Translations under genes and position numbers: made by a program | Shown here: piece by piece, positions 44,425 through 55,838 of the stretch | How the letters are laid out: every line of letters starts with the position of its first letter | How positions within the stretch are numbered: the stretch's first letter is position 1 | Source of the DNA: Burkholderiales bacterium | Lineage (GTDB): Bacteria > Pseudomonadota > Gammaproteobacteria > Burkholderiales > Thiobacteraceae | Assembly: GCA_023511995.1 (NCBI GenBank) | Contig: JAIMAL010000012.1 | Span: 19,508 to 83,507, forward strand | Direction: 5' to 3' | DNA length: 64,000 nt | The notes under the pieces: generated by a model | The model's database searches: none | The model's input: the letters and a program-made list of their open reading frames with translations, nothing else | What the model was told of the DNA's origin: nothing

Positions 44425-45321
44425 CTACACCGCCGATGCGCCGCCCACGATTTCCGACAGCTCCTTGGTGATGGCCGCCTGCCGGGTTTTGTTGTACACC
44501 AGCGTGAGCTCGTCGATGAGGTTGCCGGCATTGTCGCTCGCCGCCTTCATCGCCACCATGCGCGCGCTCTGCTCGGAAGCCATGTGTTCGGCGACGGCCT
44601 GATAGACCGTGTACTCCACATAGCGCTTGAGCAGGGTGTCCACCACCAACTTGGCATCCGGCTCATAGATGTAGTCCCAATGGTGCTCGAAGATGCCCCG
44701 GTCCTCGCCCCCCTCCAGGCGGGAGAGCTGATCCGGCTGATCGACGATGGGGGCGAGCTGCATCATGACCGGCTCCTGCTTCATGGTGTTGATGAACACC
44801 GTGGAGCAGAGGTGGATTTCATCGATCTCGCCGGCGATGTATTTGTCCAGCATCACCGTCACGGGTGGCAGGAGCTTTTCCAGGTGGGGCGTATCCCCCA
44901 TGTGGGTGAGATAGGAGACGATGTTGGCATTCATGCGCTGCATGAAGCCAAAGCCCTTGTTGCCGATGGCGCACACCTCCACCCGCTTGCCCTCGGCATC
45001 CCACTCGCGCATCCTGGCCACGGCAAGACGCAGGACGTTGGTGTTGAGGCCGCCGCACAAGCCCTTGTCCGAGGTGACGACGATGAGGCCCACGGCCCTC
45101 ACCTGTTCCCGCTTGGAAAGCAGGGGATGCCGGTACTCGGTCCGCGCATAGCTCATGCGGCGCATGACGGCACGGATTTTCGCGCCATAGGGGCGGGCGG
45201 CGCGCATGCGTTCCTGCGCCTTGCGCATCTTGGAGGCGGCCACCATTTCCATGGCCTTGGTGATCTTGCGCGTGTTCTTGACGCTGTTGATCTTGGCCCG
45301 AATTTCGCGGCTGCTAGCCAT
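44425..45321 (-). CDS. atpG: F1Fo ATP synthase gamma subunit
   Basis: A 298-aa rotor shaft. The N-terminal helix [20 protein letters not shown] and C-terminal helix [20 protein letters not shown] form the coiled coil inside the alpha3beta3 hexamer; the ending [14 protein letters not shown] is conserved. The middle Rossmann-like domain contains [14 protein letters not shown] near 85. It transmits c-ring rotation to the catalytic subunits. Spacing to atpA is 48 bases and to atpD 100 bases. Confidence 0.97.
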   Translation of the reverse strand: MASSREIRAKINSVKNTRKITKAMEMVAASKMRKAQERMRAARPYGAKIRAVMRRMSYARTEYRHPLLSKREQVRAVGLIVVTSDKGLCGGLNTNVLRLAVARMREWDAEGKRVEVCAIGNKGFGFMQRMNANIVSYLTHMGDTPHLEKLLPPVTVMLDKYIAGEIDEIHLCSTVFINTMKQEPVMMQLAPIVDQPDQLSRLEGGEDRGIFEHHWDYIYEPDAKLVVDTLLKRYVEYTVYQAVAEHMASEQSARMVAMKAASDNAGNLIDELTLVYNKTRQAAITKELSEIVGGASAV

Positions 45322-45369
45322 CGTCTATCCTCAAAGGGTGGAAAGCTCGGGGGCTTTCCTGTTGCCACG

Positions 45370-46911
45370 TCAATAGGTACCCGTCTTCTTGAAATCCTCG
45401 CAGGCGGCGGCGAGTTCCTTCTCCGTCGCCTCGTCGAGGTCGAGGGTGGCACTGATTCTGTCCAGGATGTGGGGATACTTGCTCTTGATGTGGGCCTGCA
45501 GCGCCGCCTCAAAAGCCAGCACCTTGTTCACCTCCACGTCGTCCAGATAGCCCCGGTTGACAGCGAAGAGGGAGACCGCCATCTGCGCCACACTCATCGG
45601 GCTGAACTGGGGTTGTTTCATGAGCTCGGTGACGCGCTTGCCCCGCTCGAGCTGTTTGCGCGTGGCTTCGTCCAGATCGGAGGCGAACTGGGCGAACGCC
45701 GCCAGCTCACGGTATTGGGCAAGGGCCAGCCGCACGCCGCCCCCCAGCTTCTTGATCACCTTGGTCTGGGCCGCTCCACCGACGCGGGAGACGGAAATAC
45801 CGGCGTTGATGGCCGGCCGGATGCCGGCGTTGAAGAGGTCGGTCTCCAGGAAAATCTGGCCGTCGGTGATGGAAATCACGTTGGTGGGCACGAAGGCGGT
45901 GACGTCACCGGCCTGGGTTTCGATGATGGGAAGCGCGGTGAGGGAGCCGGTGCGGCCCTTGACCTCACCGTTGGTGAACTTCTCCACGTATTCCTCGTTC
46001 ACCCGCGCCGCCCGCTCCAGAAGCCGGCTGTGCAGGTAGAAGACGTCGCCGGGATAGGCTTCGCGGCCGGGGGGACGGCGCAGCAGCAGGGAAATCTGCC
46101 GATAGGCCCAGGCCTGCTTGGTGAGGTCGTCATAGACGATCAGCGCATCCTGGCCGCGGTCGCGGAAATACTCGCCCATGGCACAGCCGGCATAGGGGGC
46201 GATGTACTGCATGGCCGCCGAATCGGACGCCGAGGCCGCCACCACGATGGTGTATTCCATGGCCCCGTACTGCTCCAGTTTGCGCACCACGTTGGCGATG
46301 GTGGAGGCCTTCTGGCCGATCGCCACGTAGATGCAGGTCATGTTCTGACCCTTCTGGTTGATGATGGTGTCCACCGCCACCGCGGTCTTGCCGGTCTGGC
46401 GGTCGCCGATGATGAGCTCCCGCTGGCCGCGGCCGATGGGCACCATGGAGTCAATGGCTTTCAGGCCCGTCTGCACCGGCTGCGACACCGATTTGCGGGA
46501 GATGACGCCAGGGGCGATCTTTTCCACGGGCGAAGTGAGTTTGGCATTGATGGGGCCCTTGCCGTCGATGGGCTGTCCCAGGGCGTTCACCACCCGGCCC
46601 AGGAGCTCGGGGCCCACCGGGACTTCCAGGATGCGCCCGGTGCACTTGACGGTATCGCCTTCGGTGATGTGCTCGTAATCCCCCAACACCACCGCACCCA
46701 CGGAGTCCCGCTCCAGGTTAAGGGCCAGGCCATAGGTGTTGCCGGGAAACTCCAGCATCTCCATGGCCATGACGTCCGACAGGCCGTGGATGCGCACGAT
46801 GCCATCGGTCACGGACACCACCGTGCCCTGGGTACGGGTATCCGCGCCGGTTTCCAGGCCCTGGATCTTGTTCTTGATCAGTTCGCTGATTTCGGAAGGA
46901 TTGAGTTGCAT
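45370..46911 (-). CDS. atpA: F1Fo ATP synthase alpha subunit
   Basis: A 513-aa noncatalytic nucleotide-binding subunit. The P-loop is GDRQTGKTA near 170, and the arginine finger lies in [10 protein letters not shown] near 373. The N-terminus [18 protein letters not shown] is the delta-binding helix. The length equals the usual 513 aa of Betaproteobacteria. It lies 8 bases after atpH and is part of the continuous atp operon. Confidence 0.98.
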   Translation of the reverse strand: MQLNPSEISELIKNKIQGLETGADTRTQGTVVSVTDGIVRIHGLSDVMAMEMLEFPGNTYGLALNLERDSVGAVVLGDYEHITEGDTVKCTGRILEVPVGPELLGRVVNALGQPIDGKGPINAKLTSPVEKIAPGVISRKSVSQPVQTGLKAIDSMVPIGRGQRELIIGDRQTGKTAVAVDTIINQKGQNMTCIYVAIGQKASTIANVVRKLEQYGAMEYTIVVAASASDSAAMQYIAPYAGCAMGEYFRDRGQDALIVYDDLTKQAWAYRQISLLLRRPPGREAYPGDVFYLHSRLLERAARVNEEYVEKFTNGEVKGRTGSLTALPIIETQAGDVTAFVPTNVISITDGQIFLETDLFNAGIRPAINAGISVSRVGGAAQTKVIKKLGGGVRLALAQYRELAAFAQFASDLDEATRKQLERGKRVTELMKQPQFSPMSVAQMAVSLFAVNRGYLDDVEVNKVLAFEAALQAHIKSKYPHILDRISATLDLDEATEKELAAACEDFKKTGTY

Positions 46912-46919
46912 AGCTACTC

Positions 46920-47456
46920 CTAAGATTTGAGCGCGGATGCCATCTTGCCGAGCTGGCCGGCGACCGAGCCATCGATCACCACATCCCCGACGCGGATGCG
47001 GGCGCCACCGATCAGGGTCGGGTCCACCTCGACGCTGGCCTTGACGCGCCGCGCGAAGCGTTTTTCCAGCCGGGCGACGAGGTCGCGCACCTGCTCTTCG
47101 CTCAAGGGATAGGCGGAGGTGATCACCGCTTCCAGTTCGTTTTCATGATCCCGGCGCAAGCCCTCGTAGAGGGCATGGATGTTGGGCAGGAGGCTTACGC
47201 GGTCGTTTTCGATGAGAAGTTCGATGAACTTCCGCCCGGCATCACTCAGCCTGTCACCACACACGCCGAAGAAGACGCGGGCAAGATCGGCCGGCTTGAC
47301 ATTGGGATCATTGATCAGGGCCGCCACCTGCGGTTCCTGCGCCACCGCGGAACAAAGTGCAAGCAGGTCCGACCATTCGCCGAAGGCATGGGTATCCCGG
47401 GCGACGCGAAACACCGCCTCGGCATAGGGTCGGGCGATGGTGACGGGTTCGGCCAT
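46920..47456 (-). CDS. atpH: F1Fo ATP synthase delta subunit
   Basis: A 178-aa peripheral-stalk subunit that binds the top of F1 and the b-subunits. The N-terminus [19 protein letters not shown] segment ([17 protein letters not shown]) and the C-terminal [19 protein letters not shown] are the two conserved ends of the OSCP/delta family. Its ATG overlaps the atpF stop by one base (TGATG), implying coupled translation. Confidence 0.96.
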   Translation of the reverse strand: MAEPVTIARPYAEAVFRVARDTHAFGEWSDLLALCSAVAQEPQVAALINDPNVKPADLARVFFGVCGDRLSDAGRKFIELLIENDRVSLLPNIHALYEGLRRDHENELEAVITSAYPLSEEQVRDLVARLEKRFARRVKASVEVDPTLIGGARIRVGDVVIDGSVAGQLGKMASALKS

Positions 47457-47926
47457 CAGAGTTCCTTCTTGAGGGCTTCCAGGAGGTCGGCGTGGGCTTT
47501 GGCGTCGATCTCACGGCGCAGGATGCGCTCGGCGCCGGCCACCGCCAGCGCCGCCACCTGTTCCCGCAGCATTTCCCGGGCGCGGTTGGCTTCCTGTTCG
47601 ATCTCAGCACGGGCGGCGGCGAGCATGCGCTCCCCCTCCAGCTTGGCAGCGTTCTTCGCCTCCTCGACGATCTCCACGCCGCGCTTCTCGGCCTGGGCGA
47701 TCACCTCCGCCGCCTGCTGCTTGGCCTCCCGCAGCACGTCGGCGGCCCGCTTGGCGGCAAGCTCCAGCTCGTGCCGGCCCCGCTCACCGGCGGCCAGGCC
47801 GTCGGCGATGGTCTTTTTCCGCTCGGCCAGCGCAGCCATGATGGGCGGCCACACGTACTTCATGCAGAACCAGACGAAGACGGCGAACGTGATCGACTGC
47901 CCGATCAAGGTGAGATTGATGTTCAT
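47456..47926 (-). CDS. atpF: F1Fo ATP synthase b subunit
   Basis: A 156-aa stator subunit with one N-terminal membrane helix ([20 protein letters not shown], residues about 6-25) and a long Ala/Glu/Lys-rich helical arm that dimerises. The ATG at 47926 places the helix at the normal position ([10 protein letters not shown]); a longer in-frame upstream start would add ten unrelated residues. It holds delta and alpha3beta3 static against rotation. Confidence 0.96.
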   Translation of the reverse strand: MNINLTLIGQSITFAVFVWFCMKYVWPPIMAALAERKKTIADGLAAGERGRHELELAAKRAADVLREAKQQAAEVIAQAEKRGVEIVEEAKNAAKLEGERMLAAARAEIEQEANRAREMLREQVAALAVAGAERILRREIDAKAHADLLEALKKEL

Positions 47927-47962
47927 GCGTCTACCCTTTGAGAGGGCCTGGGGCAAACAGGC

Positions 47963-48223
<261 letters not shown>

Positions 48224-48246
48224 TCAAAAAATCAAACCAGAAACTT

Positions 48247-49203
<957 letters not shown>

Positions 49204-49608
49204 CTACATTGCGGGCAGCAGCGGGGCGAGAAACCAGCCCAACTGGCCAACCACGAAAGCCAGGGTCAGGGCAAGGGGATGCAAAGCCATCACCCCCAGG
49301 CCCAGACCAAAGAGGAGGATGACGAGCAGGAAACGCTCCAGACTCGACCGCAACGCCCCCGCGGGCAGTCGGCGCGGCGCGACCGCACCCTCACCCCGGG
49401 CCTCCCCTGCGCCCCGGCGCAGCCGCCACATCAGCAAACCGGTGTTCGCGAGGGCGATCAGCACGCCGTACAAGGCCGCCCCGGCCGCCGCCCCGCCTCC
49501 CCAGGCATACGCCACCGCCACGACCGGGACGAGCAGGGCAAGCTGCACCCGCATGACCTGCCCCGGATATTCCAGGGAGCGGGTCGTCCCTTCCCCGACG
49601 TGGTTCAT
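49204..49608 (-). CDS. atpI: F1Fo ATP synthase assembly protein I
   Basis: A 134-aa membrane protein with four predicted helices (first about 17-37, LALLVPVVAVAYAWGGGAAA). It belongs to the AtpI family, which helps assemble the c-ring and possibly import Mg2+. It is the first gene of the atp operon and lies directly downstream of the atp promoter. Sequence conservation in this family is low, so identity rests mainly on size, topology and position. Confidence 0.88.
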   Translation of the reverse strand: MNHVGEGTTRSLEYPGQVMRVQLALLVPVVAVAYAWGGGAAAGAALYGVLIALANTGLLMWRLRRGAGEARGEGAVAPRRLPAGALRSSLERFLLVILLFGLGLGVMALHPLALTLAFVVGQLGWFLAPLLPAM

Positions 49609-49634
49609 GGGCGGCTGACCGAGAAATGACCGCG

Positions 49635-49664
49635 ATTATACCGATGCGCCCATAAAAGCGTCAA
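49635..49664 (-). promoter_or_regulatory. Sigma-70 promoter of the atp operon
   Basis: On the minus strand TTGACG (49664-49659) and a perfect TATAAT (49640-49635) are separated by 18 bases. The start would be near 49628, about 20 bases before the atpI ATG. The -35 hexamer overlaps the parB stop codon. Confidence 0.7.
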
Positions 49665-50524
49665 ATGCCGCCCTTTGTGTCCCTTTTGCCGGCAAGGCGC
49701 GCCAGCAGCGCGTCGAGCGCTTCCAGATTGGCGTAATCGATGATGAGGCTTCCCGAGCCTTTGCGCGTGTGACGGATGCGCACCCGGGTGCCCAAAACTT
49801 GGGAGAGCTCCTCGGCCAGCCGTTCCGTGTCGCGGTCGGTCTGGCGTTTCGACGGTGCCGGCGGGCGGTTCAGGCGCGCCACCAGGCGCTCCGTCTCCCG
49901 CACCGAAAGTTGCCTTGCCGCCACCTCGTGGGCGACGGTGAGCTGCTGGGCGGGGGAAAGGGCCAGAAGGGCGCGCGCATGGCCCATATCCAGTTGTCCG
50001 GCGAGCACCATGTCCTGCACCTGCTGCGGCAGTTGGCGCAGGCGGAGGAGATTGGTCACCGCGGAACGGGAGCGCCCCACCGCCTCCGCGGCTCCCTCGT
50101 GGGTCATGCCGAATTCGTCGATGAGGCGCTGGATGCCATGGGCCTCCTCGATGGGGTTGAGGTCCTCCCGCTGGATGTTTTCGATGAGGGCCATGGCAAG
50201 CGCCGCCTGATCCGGCACCTCGCGCACCAGCACCGGCACCCGCTCGAGCCCCGCCAGCTGCGCCGCCCGCCAGCGGCGCTCACCGGCGATGATTTCGTAA
50301 CGGCCCGAGCTAAGGGGCCGCACCAGGATGGGCTGCATGATGCCCTGCGCCTTGATGGAAGCGGCAAGCTCCGCCAGCGATGCCGCATCCATCTTCGCCC
50401 GGGGCTGGTAGCGGCCGGGTTGCAGCAGGCCCACCTCGAGCTCATCGGGCCGGTCCGCGGTGGTGGGCAGATCGGCTCCCAGCAGGGCATCCAGCCCCCG
50501 CCCCAGGCCTTTCATCTTTGCCAT
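49661..50524 (-). CDS. parB: Chromosome partitioning protein ParB
   Basis: A 287-aa CTP-dependent parS-binding clamp. The N-terminal MKGLGRGLDALLG is the ParA-contacting motif; LRPLSS-type arginine-rich region with GERRWRAAQLAGLERVPV (about 83-100) is the CTPase box; the helix-turn-helix is around EAHGIQRLIDEFGMTHEGAA and SAVTNLLRLRQLP (about 135-175). The C-terminal dimer domain follows. It lies 13 bases after parA. No parS match (TGTTNCACGTGAAACA) was noticed in the window. Confidence 0.96.
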   Translation of the reverse strand: MAKMKGLGRGLDALLGADLPTTADRPDELEVGLLQPGRYQPRAKMDAASLAELAASIKAQGIMQPILVRPLSSGRYEIIAGERRWRAAQLAGLERVPVLVREVPDQAALAMALIENIQREDLNPIEEAHGIQRLIDEFGMTHEGAAEAVGRSRSAVTNLLRLRQLPQQVQDMVLAGQLDMGHARALLALSPAQQLTVAHEVAARQLSVRETERLVARLNRPPAPSKRQTDRDTERLAEELSQVLGTRVRIRHTRKGSGSLIIDYANLEALDALLARLAGKRDTKGGI

Positions 50525-50537
50525 CGCGGCTCCCCTT

Positions 50538-51320
50538 TCATGCGGGCACCCCCACCCCCTCCCGCCGGCGCAGAAATTCGCCGGTGAGGGCGAGATAGGC
50601 GAGCGCCCCTTTGGAACTGCGGTCGTGGTACATCACCGGCAGGCCGTAACTGGGCGCTTCGGCCAGACGCACATTACGGGGGATGATGGTGCTGTAGACC
50701 TTCTCCCCAAAGTGCTGCTGCAACTGCTGGGAGACCTGCTGCGCCAAGGCATTGCGGGGGTCGAACATCGTGCGCAGCAGGCCTTCGATTTCCAGCTCGG
50801 GGTTGAGGTGGGCGCGAACCTTCTTCACCGTGTTCACCAGATCGGTGAGGCCCTCCAGCGCGTAATACTCACACTGCATGGGAATCATCACGGAATGGGC
50901 GGCGACCAGGCCGTTCAGGGTAAGCAGGTTGAGCGCCGGCGGACAGTCGATGAAGATGTAATCGTATTCGCCGGCAACCGCCGCCAGGGCATCCCGCAGT
51001 CGCCGCTCCCGCCTGGGCTCATCGACGAGCTCCACCTCGGCGCCGGCAAGCTCCCGGTTGGCGGGCAGAAGATCGTATTTCGCCTGCGGGGCATGGAGGC
51101 GCGCCTGCGCCACAGGGGACTCGCCAAGGAGCACGTGATAGACGGTCTTCGTCAGCCCCGTCTTGGTGAACCCGCTACCGGTGGTGGCATTGCCCTGGGG
51201 ATCGAGGTCCACCAGCAACACTCGGCGCCTTGCCGCCGCAAGGCCAGCGGCGAGGTTGACACTGGTGGTGGTTTTGCCCACACCCCCCTTTTGGTTTGCG
51301 ATCGCCAGTATCCTTGCCAC
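50538..51320 (-). CDS. parA: Chromosome partitioning ATPase ParA
   Basis: A 260-aa deviant-Walker ATPase that segregates ParB-parS complexes. The P-loop is NQKGGVGKTTTSVN near residue 8-21, A' motif LLVDLDPQGNATTG near 38, Walker B YIFIDCPPALNLLT near 117, and the DNA-binding basic region is near 210-225. I start at the GTG at 51320, which overlaps the rsmG stop by one base (TAGTG) and gives the family N-terminus [13 protein letters not shown]. The rsmG-parA-parB order is conserved. Confidence 0.97.
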   Translation of the reverse strand: MARILAIANQKGGVGKTTTSVNLAAGLAAARRRVLLVDLDPQGNATTGSGFTKTGLTKTVYHVLLGESPVAQARLHAPQAKYDLLPANRELAGAEVELVDEPRRERRLRDALAAVAGEYDYIFIDCPPALNLLTLNGLVAAHSVMIPMQCEYYALEGLTDLVNTVKKVRAHLNPELEIEGLLRTMFDPRNALAQQVSQQLQQHFGEKVYSTIIPRNVRLAEAPSYGLPVMYHDRSSKGALAYLALTGEFLRRREGVGVPA

Positions 51321-51967
51321 TACGCCACCTCCATCACCACCAGATGCCGTTGCGCGGGAAGACCCGGCACCTTGAGGGGAACCACCGCCCGCACCGTGAC
51401 TTCCGGGGGAAGCTGCGCCAGCTCCTCGTCGGGATAGACCCCCTTCATGGCCAACAGCCGACCGCCCGGTGCCACCAGATGGCGCGCCAGGCGCACGAAT
51501 TCCCGCAACTCGGCAAAGGCACGGGAAATCACCGCCTCCACCGGCTGGGCGGGCACGAACCGCTCCACCCGCTCGCAGACCACCGTGACCCCGCGCAGCG
51601 TGAGCTCGAGACAAGCCTGCTTAAGGAAACTCGCCTTCTTGTGGCTCGCCTCCACCAGGGTGAGCGCAAGCTCCGGGCGGGCGATGGCCAGGGGAATGCC
51701 CGGCAGGCCCGCGCCGGACCCCACATCCACCAGGGTGCCCACCTCCCCAAGGTGAGGCAGCACGGCGAGGCTGTCCAAAAGATGCTGGGTCACCATGGCC
51801 GCCGGCTCCCGCACCGCGGTGAGATTGTAGACGCGATTCCACTTGGAAAGGAGCGCGAGAAAGGCGAGGAGTTTTTCCTCCTGCGCCGCTTCGAGTTCAA
51901 GCCCCAAGGCGGTGAGGCCGGCGTGCAGCGGCTCGCGCAGCGCCACCGGCTTAAGCGCGGGCTTCAT
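51320..51967 (-). CDS. rsmG: 16S rRNA (guanine-N7) methyltransferase
   Basis: A 215-aa SAM-dependent enzyme methylating G527 of 16S rRNA. The SAM-binding motif is [16 protein letters not shown] near 75 and [17 protein letters not shown] near 99; the N-terminal region contains [14 protein letters not shown]. Loss of this enzyme gives low-level streptomycin resistance in known bacteria. Its ATG overlaps the mnmG stop (ATGA), showing tight coupling. Confidence 0.97.
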   Translation of the reverse strand: MKPALKPVALREPLHAGLTALGLELEAAQEEKLLAFLALLSKWNRVYNLTAVREPAAMVTQHLLDSLAVLPHLGEVGTLVDVGSGAGLPGIPLAIARPELALTLVEASHKKASFLKQACLELTLRGVTVVCERVERFVPAQPVEAVISRAFAELREFVRLARHLVAPGGRLLAMKGVYPDEELAQLPPEVTVRAVVPLKVPGLPAQRHLVVMEVA

Positions 51968-53856
51968 GCGGTCTTTTTCTCCCGCCGTTTGAGGTGGACG
52001 AGGAGGAGGGAAATGGCGGCCGGGGTGACGCCCGAAATCCGCGCCGCCTGGCCCAGGGTCTCCGGCCGGTGGGCATTGAGCTTCTGCTGCACCTCGATGG
52101 AAAGCCCCCGCACCTCCCGGTAGTCCAGATCAGGGGGCAGCCGCAGATGCTCGGTGGCCCGGTGACGTTCCACTTCTTCCTTCTGGCGCTCGATGTAGCC
52201 CTGGTACTTGGCCTGGATTTCCACCTGCTCCACCACCTGGCGGTCGGTGACGGCGCCGGAGGCCGGTGCTGCGCCGGGCAGGGTCATGAGGGCTTCATAA
52301 GTCACCCCGGGACGACGCAGGAGATCGAAGAGGGTGTATTCCCGCTCCAGTGGCTGGCCCAGCACCCGCACCGCCTCCGCCTCGGAAACGTTGCGCGGGC
52401 CCACCCAGGTATCCTTGAGGCGCTCCGCTTCGCGGGCGATGGCATCCCGCTTGCGGTTGAATCGCTCCCAGCGCACGTCGTCCACCACCCCCAGACGGCG
52501 GCCGATCTCCGTCAGGCGCAGATCGGCGTTGTCTTCCCGGAGCGATAGGCGGTATTCCGCGCGGCTGGTGAACATGCGGTAAGGCTCCATGACGCCGCGG
52601 GTGGTGAGATCATCCACCATGACCCCCAAGTAGGCCTCGCTGCGTTCCGGGCACCAGGGTTCCTTTTCCTGCACGTAGAGACCGGCATTGATGCCGGCGA
52701 GGATGCCCTGGGCGGCGGCCTCCTCGTAACCCGTGGTGCCGTTGATCTGGCCGGCGAAGAAAAGGCCGCGGATGGCCTTGGTCTCCAGGGAACGCTTGAG
52801 GCCCCGGGGGTCGAAGTAATCGTATTCGATGGCGTAGCCCGGCCGGGTGATGTGGGCTCGCTCGAAGCCGCGGATGGAGCGCACCATGGCAAGCTGCACA
52901 TCGAAGGGGAGGCTTGTGGAGATACCGTTGGGATAGATTTCGTGGGTGCCGAGGCCCTCCGGCTCGACGAAGACCTGATGGCTTTCCTTGTCGGCGAAGC
53001 GGTGGATCTTGTCCTCGATGGAGGGACAGTAGCGGGGCCCGACGCCCTCGATGACGCCGGTATAGAGGGGCGAACGGTCGAGCCCGGCGCGGATGATCTC
53101 GTGGGTGCGCGGGTTGGTGTGGGTGATCCAGCAGGAGACCTGGCGCGGATGCTGGCTCGCCTCGCCAAGGAAGGAAAACACAGGCACCGGCTCATCGCCG
53201 GGCTGTTCCGTCATCACCGAATAGTCGATGGTGCGGCCATCGATGCGGGGCGGGGTGCCGGTCTTAAGCCGCCCCACCGGCAGCTTGAGCTCCCGCAGGC
53301 GGGCGGCGAGGCTTACGGATGCCGGATCTCCGGCGCGACCGGCGCGGTAATGGGACAGTCCCACATGCACCAGGCCACCGAGGAAGGTACCGGTGGTGAG
53401 CACCACCGCCCGGGCGCGGTAGCGGATGCCCAGTTGGGTGACCACCCCCGCCACGTGCTCGCCGTCCAGCAGCAGATCGTCCACCGCCTGCTGCACGAGC
53501 CACAGATGGGGCTGGTTTTCCAGGCGACGGCGGATGGCCTGCTTGTAGAGCACGCGGTCGGCCTGGGCACGGGTGGCGCGCACGGCGGGCCCCTTGCGGG
53601 AATTGAGGATGCGAAACTGGATGCCGGCCTCGTCGGTGGCCGCCGCCATGGCGCCCCCCAGCGCATCCACCTCCTTGACCAGATGTCCCTTACCGATGCC
53701 GCCGATGGAGGGGTTGCAGGACATCTGGCCCAGGGTCTCGATGTTGTGGGTGATAAGGAGGGTATCCACCCCCATGCGGGCGGAGGCGAGCGCCGCCTCG
53801 GTGCCCGCATGGCCACCGCCGACGACAATTACACCGAAAACCTGGGGAAAATCCAT
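51964..53856 (-). CDS. mnmG: tRNA uridine-5-carboxymethylaminomethyl modification enzyme
   Basis: A 630-aa FAD protein that, with MnmE, modifies the wobble uridine of certain tRNAs. FAD-binding [14 protein letters not shown] lies near 11-24; GCNPSIGG-type segment [15 protein letters not shown] near 47 and GTFLGG near 150 are family signatures; the catalytic Cys region is [13 protein letters not shown] near 275. I use the ATG at 53856 ([13 protein letters not shown]); a TTG at 53871 also is in frame. It heads the mnmG-rsmG-parAB group. MnmE is not in the window. Confidence 0.98.
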   Translation of the reverse strand: MDFPQVFGVIVVGGGHAGTEAALASARMGVDTLLITHNIETLGQMSCNPSIGGIGKGHLVKEVDALGGAMAAATDEAGIQFRILNSRKGPAVRATRAQADRVLYKQAIRRRLENQPHLWLVQQAVDDLLLDGEHVAGVVTQLGIRYRARAVVLTTGTFLGGLVHVGLSHYRAGRAGDPASVSLAARLRELKLPVGRLKTGTPPRIDGRTIDYSVMTEQPGDEPVPVFSFLGEASQHPRQVSCWITHTNPRTHEIIRAGLDRSPLYTGVIEGVGPRYCPSIEDKIHRFADKESHQVFVEPEGLGTHEIYPNGISTSLPFDVQLAMVRSIRGFERAHITRPGYAIEYDYFDPRGLKRSLETKAIRGLFFAGQINGTTGYEEAAAQGILAGINAGLYVQEKEPWCPERSEAYLGVMVDDLTTRGVMEPYRMFTSRAEYRLSLREDNADLRLTEIGRRLGVVDDVRWERFNRKRDAIAREAERLKDTWVGPRNVSEAEAVRVLGQPLEREYTLFDLLRRPGVTYEALMTLPGAAPASGAVTDRQVVEQVEIQAKYQGYIERQKEEVERHRATEHLRLPPDLDYREVRGLSIEVQQKLNAHRPETLGQAARISGVTPAAISLLLVHLKRREKKTA

Positions 53857-53882
53857 GGCCCAAGGGTCCAAAAAAGGGTTTT

Positions 53883-53911
53883 ATGATACGTGAAGCCACC
53901 GCCTCCGTCAG
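53883..53911 (-). promoter_or_regulatory. Sigma-70 promoter of mnmG
   Basis: On the minus strand CTGACG (53911-53906) and TATCAT (53888-53883) with a 17-base spacer. The start would be near 53876, about 20 bases before the ATG. Confidence 0.5.
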
Positions 53912-53983
53912 CCCGCGCGGGGGGCTTCGCCGCACCCTGCGGCTGGGTTAAGCTTGAGCCCTGTCGCTTCTGAAAGTTCCCCC

Positions 53984-55480
53984 ATGCCCAGGCTGTTGAA
54001 CCTTGCCCGCGCCGCCCGGCTGGTGGGCATTTCCCGTGGTGTCCTGCAACAGAAAATCCAGTCCGGCGAGCTCACCTCCCACGACGGCCAGGTGAGCGTG
54101 GAAGAGCTCCAGCGCGTCTTTCCCCAGGCGGCACTGGAAGACAACACCGTTCTCGAAAACATCGAGGGGATCAAGGAAAAGGCCTTCGGCCGCCGCATCG
54201 CCGAGCGGGTCCTGCCCAGCGCGGAGGTGCTGGCGGCGAGGCTGCAGGAGATCGGCCGGGAACTGGTGGAAACCAAGGCCCTGCTGGGCCACACGACGGA
54301 GGTGCTGGAGCAGCTCAACAGGATGCTGGGCGAGCATGCCAGCGCGGCGGGGGAGGCGGGGGCATTGGCCCGGGAACTGCAGGGGTGGCTGCACAACCGG
54401 ATGCTGGCCGGCCCCCCCAGCGACAACGCTGCCTGGGGACTGCTGCTGCGGGACAGCCTGCTCAAGGTTTTGGCCGCCCAGGTGAGAATCGCCGGGACCA
54501 ACGAGGAATTTTTCGTCGAAGGGGGCGACACTATCCTGGAATCGGCCCTGCGCGCCGGCATTCCGCTCGCCTATGGCTGTTCCAGCGGGGAATGCGGCAC
54601 CTGCCGAGCGCGGGTGCTCTCCGGCGAGGTGAAACAGGTGCGCCCCATCCAATACCGCTTTCCCGCCGGCGCGCGGGAGCGGGGCGAGGTGCTGCTCTGC
54701 TCCTGCACGGCGGTCACCGATCTGGTGCTGGAGGCCTCGGTGGCACAGTCGCCTGCCGACATCCCCGTGCAAACCCTGCGCGCCCAGGTGAGAAGCATCG
54801 AGCGCCCCACGCCGGAGGTGGCCGCGCTGCACCTGCGCACCCCCCGCCGGCACCGCCTGCGCTTCCTCGCCGGTCAGCGGGTTCGCCTCACCTTCGGCCA
54901 GACCCTTGGCGCGGAGTTGCCGGTGGCAAGCTGCCCCTGTGAGGACCGCCATCTGGAATTTCACGTCCGCCGGCTGAACGGCAATCCCTTTGCCGACCAC
55001 GTCTTCGAAGCCCTGGCCCCTGGCGAGGAGGTGACGGTGGAAGGACCCTTTGGCGATTTTGTCCTGGACCGCCGCTCCACCCGGCCTCTCCTCTTCCTTG
55101 CCTTTTCCACCGGCTTTGCCCCCATCAAGAGCCTCATGGAACACGCCCTCGCCTTGGACAACGCGCCCGCCATCCATCTCCTCTGGGTCGCCCCCCGGGC
55201 AAGTGCCCTCTACGCCGCCAATCTGGGACGGGCCTGGGCGGACGCGCTGGATCACGTCCACTTCACCCCGGTGATCGCCGGGGGCGATCTCACCGCCACC
55301 GCAAGCCGGCAGCAGGAGGCTGTCTTCCGCGTGCTGGAGGCGCATCTGGCGCCCCTCGCCGAGCTTCCCACCCTGGATGCCTACGTCGCCGGGCCCCCGC
55401 TCCTTGTCCAGGCAGCCCGCACCTGGCTGGGCCGCCACGGCGTCCAACACATCGCCTGCGACGAAGAGGCGGGGGCTTGA
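53984..55480 (+). CDS. Ferredoxin-FNR reductase with MerR-like N-terminal domain
   Basis: A 498-aa fusion. Residues about 1-45 resemble a MerR-type winged helix (LNLARAARLVGISRGVLQQK); about 80-135 are a predicted coiled coil; about 165-250 are a 2Fe-2S ferredoxin domain with Cys199, Cys204, Cys207 and Cys239/241; about 255-495 are an FAD/NAD ferredoxin-reductase module with LRFLAGQRVRLTFG, GPFGDFVLD and FLAFSTGFAPIKSLMEH. It resembles CDP-6-deoxy-glucoseen reductase and oxygenase reductases that pass NAD(P)H electrons to a partner. No oxygenase is adjacent. The N-terminal extension is the unusual part. It is divergent from mnmG. Confidence 0.82.
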   Translation: MPRLLNLARAARLVGISRGVLQQKIQSGELTSHDGQVSVEELQRVFPQAALEDNTVLENIEGIKEKAFGRRIAERVLPSAEVLAARLQEIGRELVETKALLGHTTEVLEQLNRMLGEHASAAGEAGALARELQGWLHNRMLAGPPSDNAAWGLLLRDSLLKVLAAQVRIAGTNEEFFVEGGDTILESALRAGIPLAYGCSSGECGTCRARVLSGEVKQVRPIQYRFPAGARERGEVLLCSCTAVTDLVLEASVAQSPADIPVQTLRAQVRSIERPTPEVAALHLRTPRRHRLRFLAGQRVRLTFGQTLGAELPVASCPCEDRHLEFHVRRLNGNPFADHVFEALAPGEEVTVEGPFGDFVLDRRSTRPLLFLAFSTGFAPIKSLMEHALALDNAPAIHLLWVAPRASALYAANLGRAWADALDHVHFTPVIAGGDLTATASRQQEAVFRVLEAHLAPLAELPTLDAYVAGPPLLVQAARTWLGRHGVQHIACDEEAGA

Positions 55481-55536
55481 GCTTCGGTCGAGCCGATGAG
55501 CCAAGGTAAAGGCTGATCGTGCGAGTGCACCAGGGT

Positions 55537-55735
55537 GTTGCTCGGCGCCCGTCAGACCGGCCGGCGCGCGGCGGTCGGGGTGGAGGTGGATTTCGTCACC
55601 GAGACGCCCAGGCGGCACCTGCCCATCGTGGTCAAAACAACCACCCGGGCGGAGCCGGCGGATGCCAGGGGCCTGGAAAACTTTCTGGATGGATAGGGGG
55701 ACAGATGTGACGGCGGGCTTCTGCTGTACGGCGGT
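55537..55735 (+). pseudogene. DUF4143-type AAA ATPase remnant (copy 1)
   Basis: The plus frame reads a Walker-A-like [10 protein letters not shown] joined directly to [11 protein letters not shown] and [19 protein letters not shown], the C-terminal DUF4143 nuclease-like region of this ATPase family, then an in-frame TAG at 55694. About 250 residues between the P-loop and the C-terminal region are absent, as are the upstream N-terminus and the final about 20 codons. The same internal junction and TAG occur in copy 2. It cannot encode an active ATPase. Confidence 0.65.
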
Positions 55736-55825
55736 AAAGCTTAGCGAAGTCGCCCTGCCGCTAGACGCCGTCAACGCCGCCAGCGCGCGAGAAAAGTCGA
55801 TTCGCCACGCCTATCCCAGCCCCCT
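55537..55825 (+). repeat. Direct repeat, copy 1 (decayed ATPase-methyltransferase junction)
   Basis: This 289-base segment matches 61398-61748 with the same order of remnants. Offset is 5,861 bases up to 55735 and then increases by 62 because this copy lacks the segment corresponding to 61597-61658. Identity is high throughout the aligned parts, with scattered single-base changes. The copies flank an accessory block of about 5.6 kb. Confidence 0.85.
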
Positions 55826-55838
55826 CCGCCTCTGGTGA
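55737..55838 (+). pseudogene. DUF1156 DNA methyltransferase N-terminal remnant (copy 1)
   Basis: The frame gives [19 protein letters not shown] and then [14 protein letters not shown] before a TGA. Intact DUF1156 proteins begin with a very similar block ([27 protein letters not shown]). Only about 33 codons of a protein normally around 900 or more residues remain. It lies immediately after the ATPase remnant, as expected for an operon fragment. Confidence 0.65.

Noticed and set aside
49661..53983. Chromosome origin near mnmG-rsmG-parAB-atp
   Set aside because: The gene order is often near oriC, but there is no dnaA, dnaN or rpmH, no DnaA-box cluster and no AT-rich stretch here. The DnaA boxes at 30 kb also lack an unwinding element.
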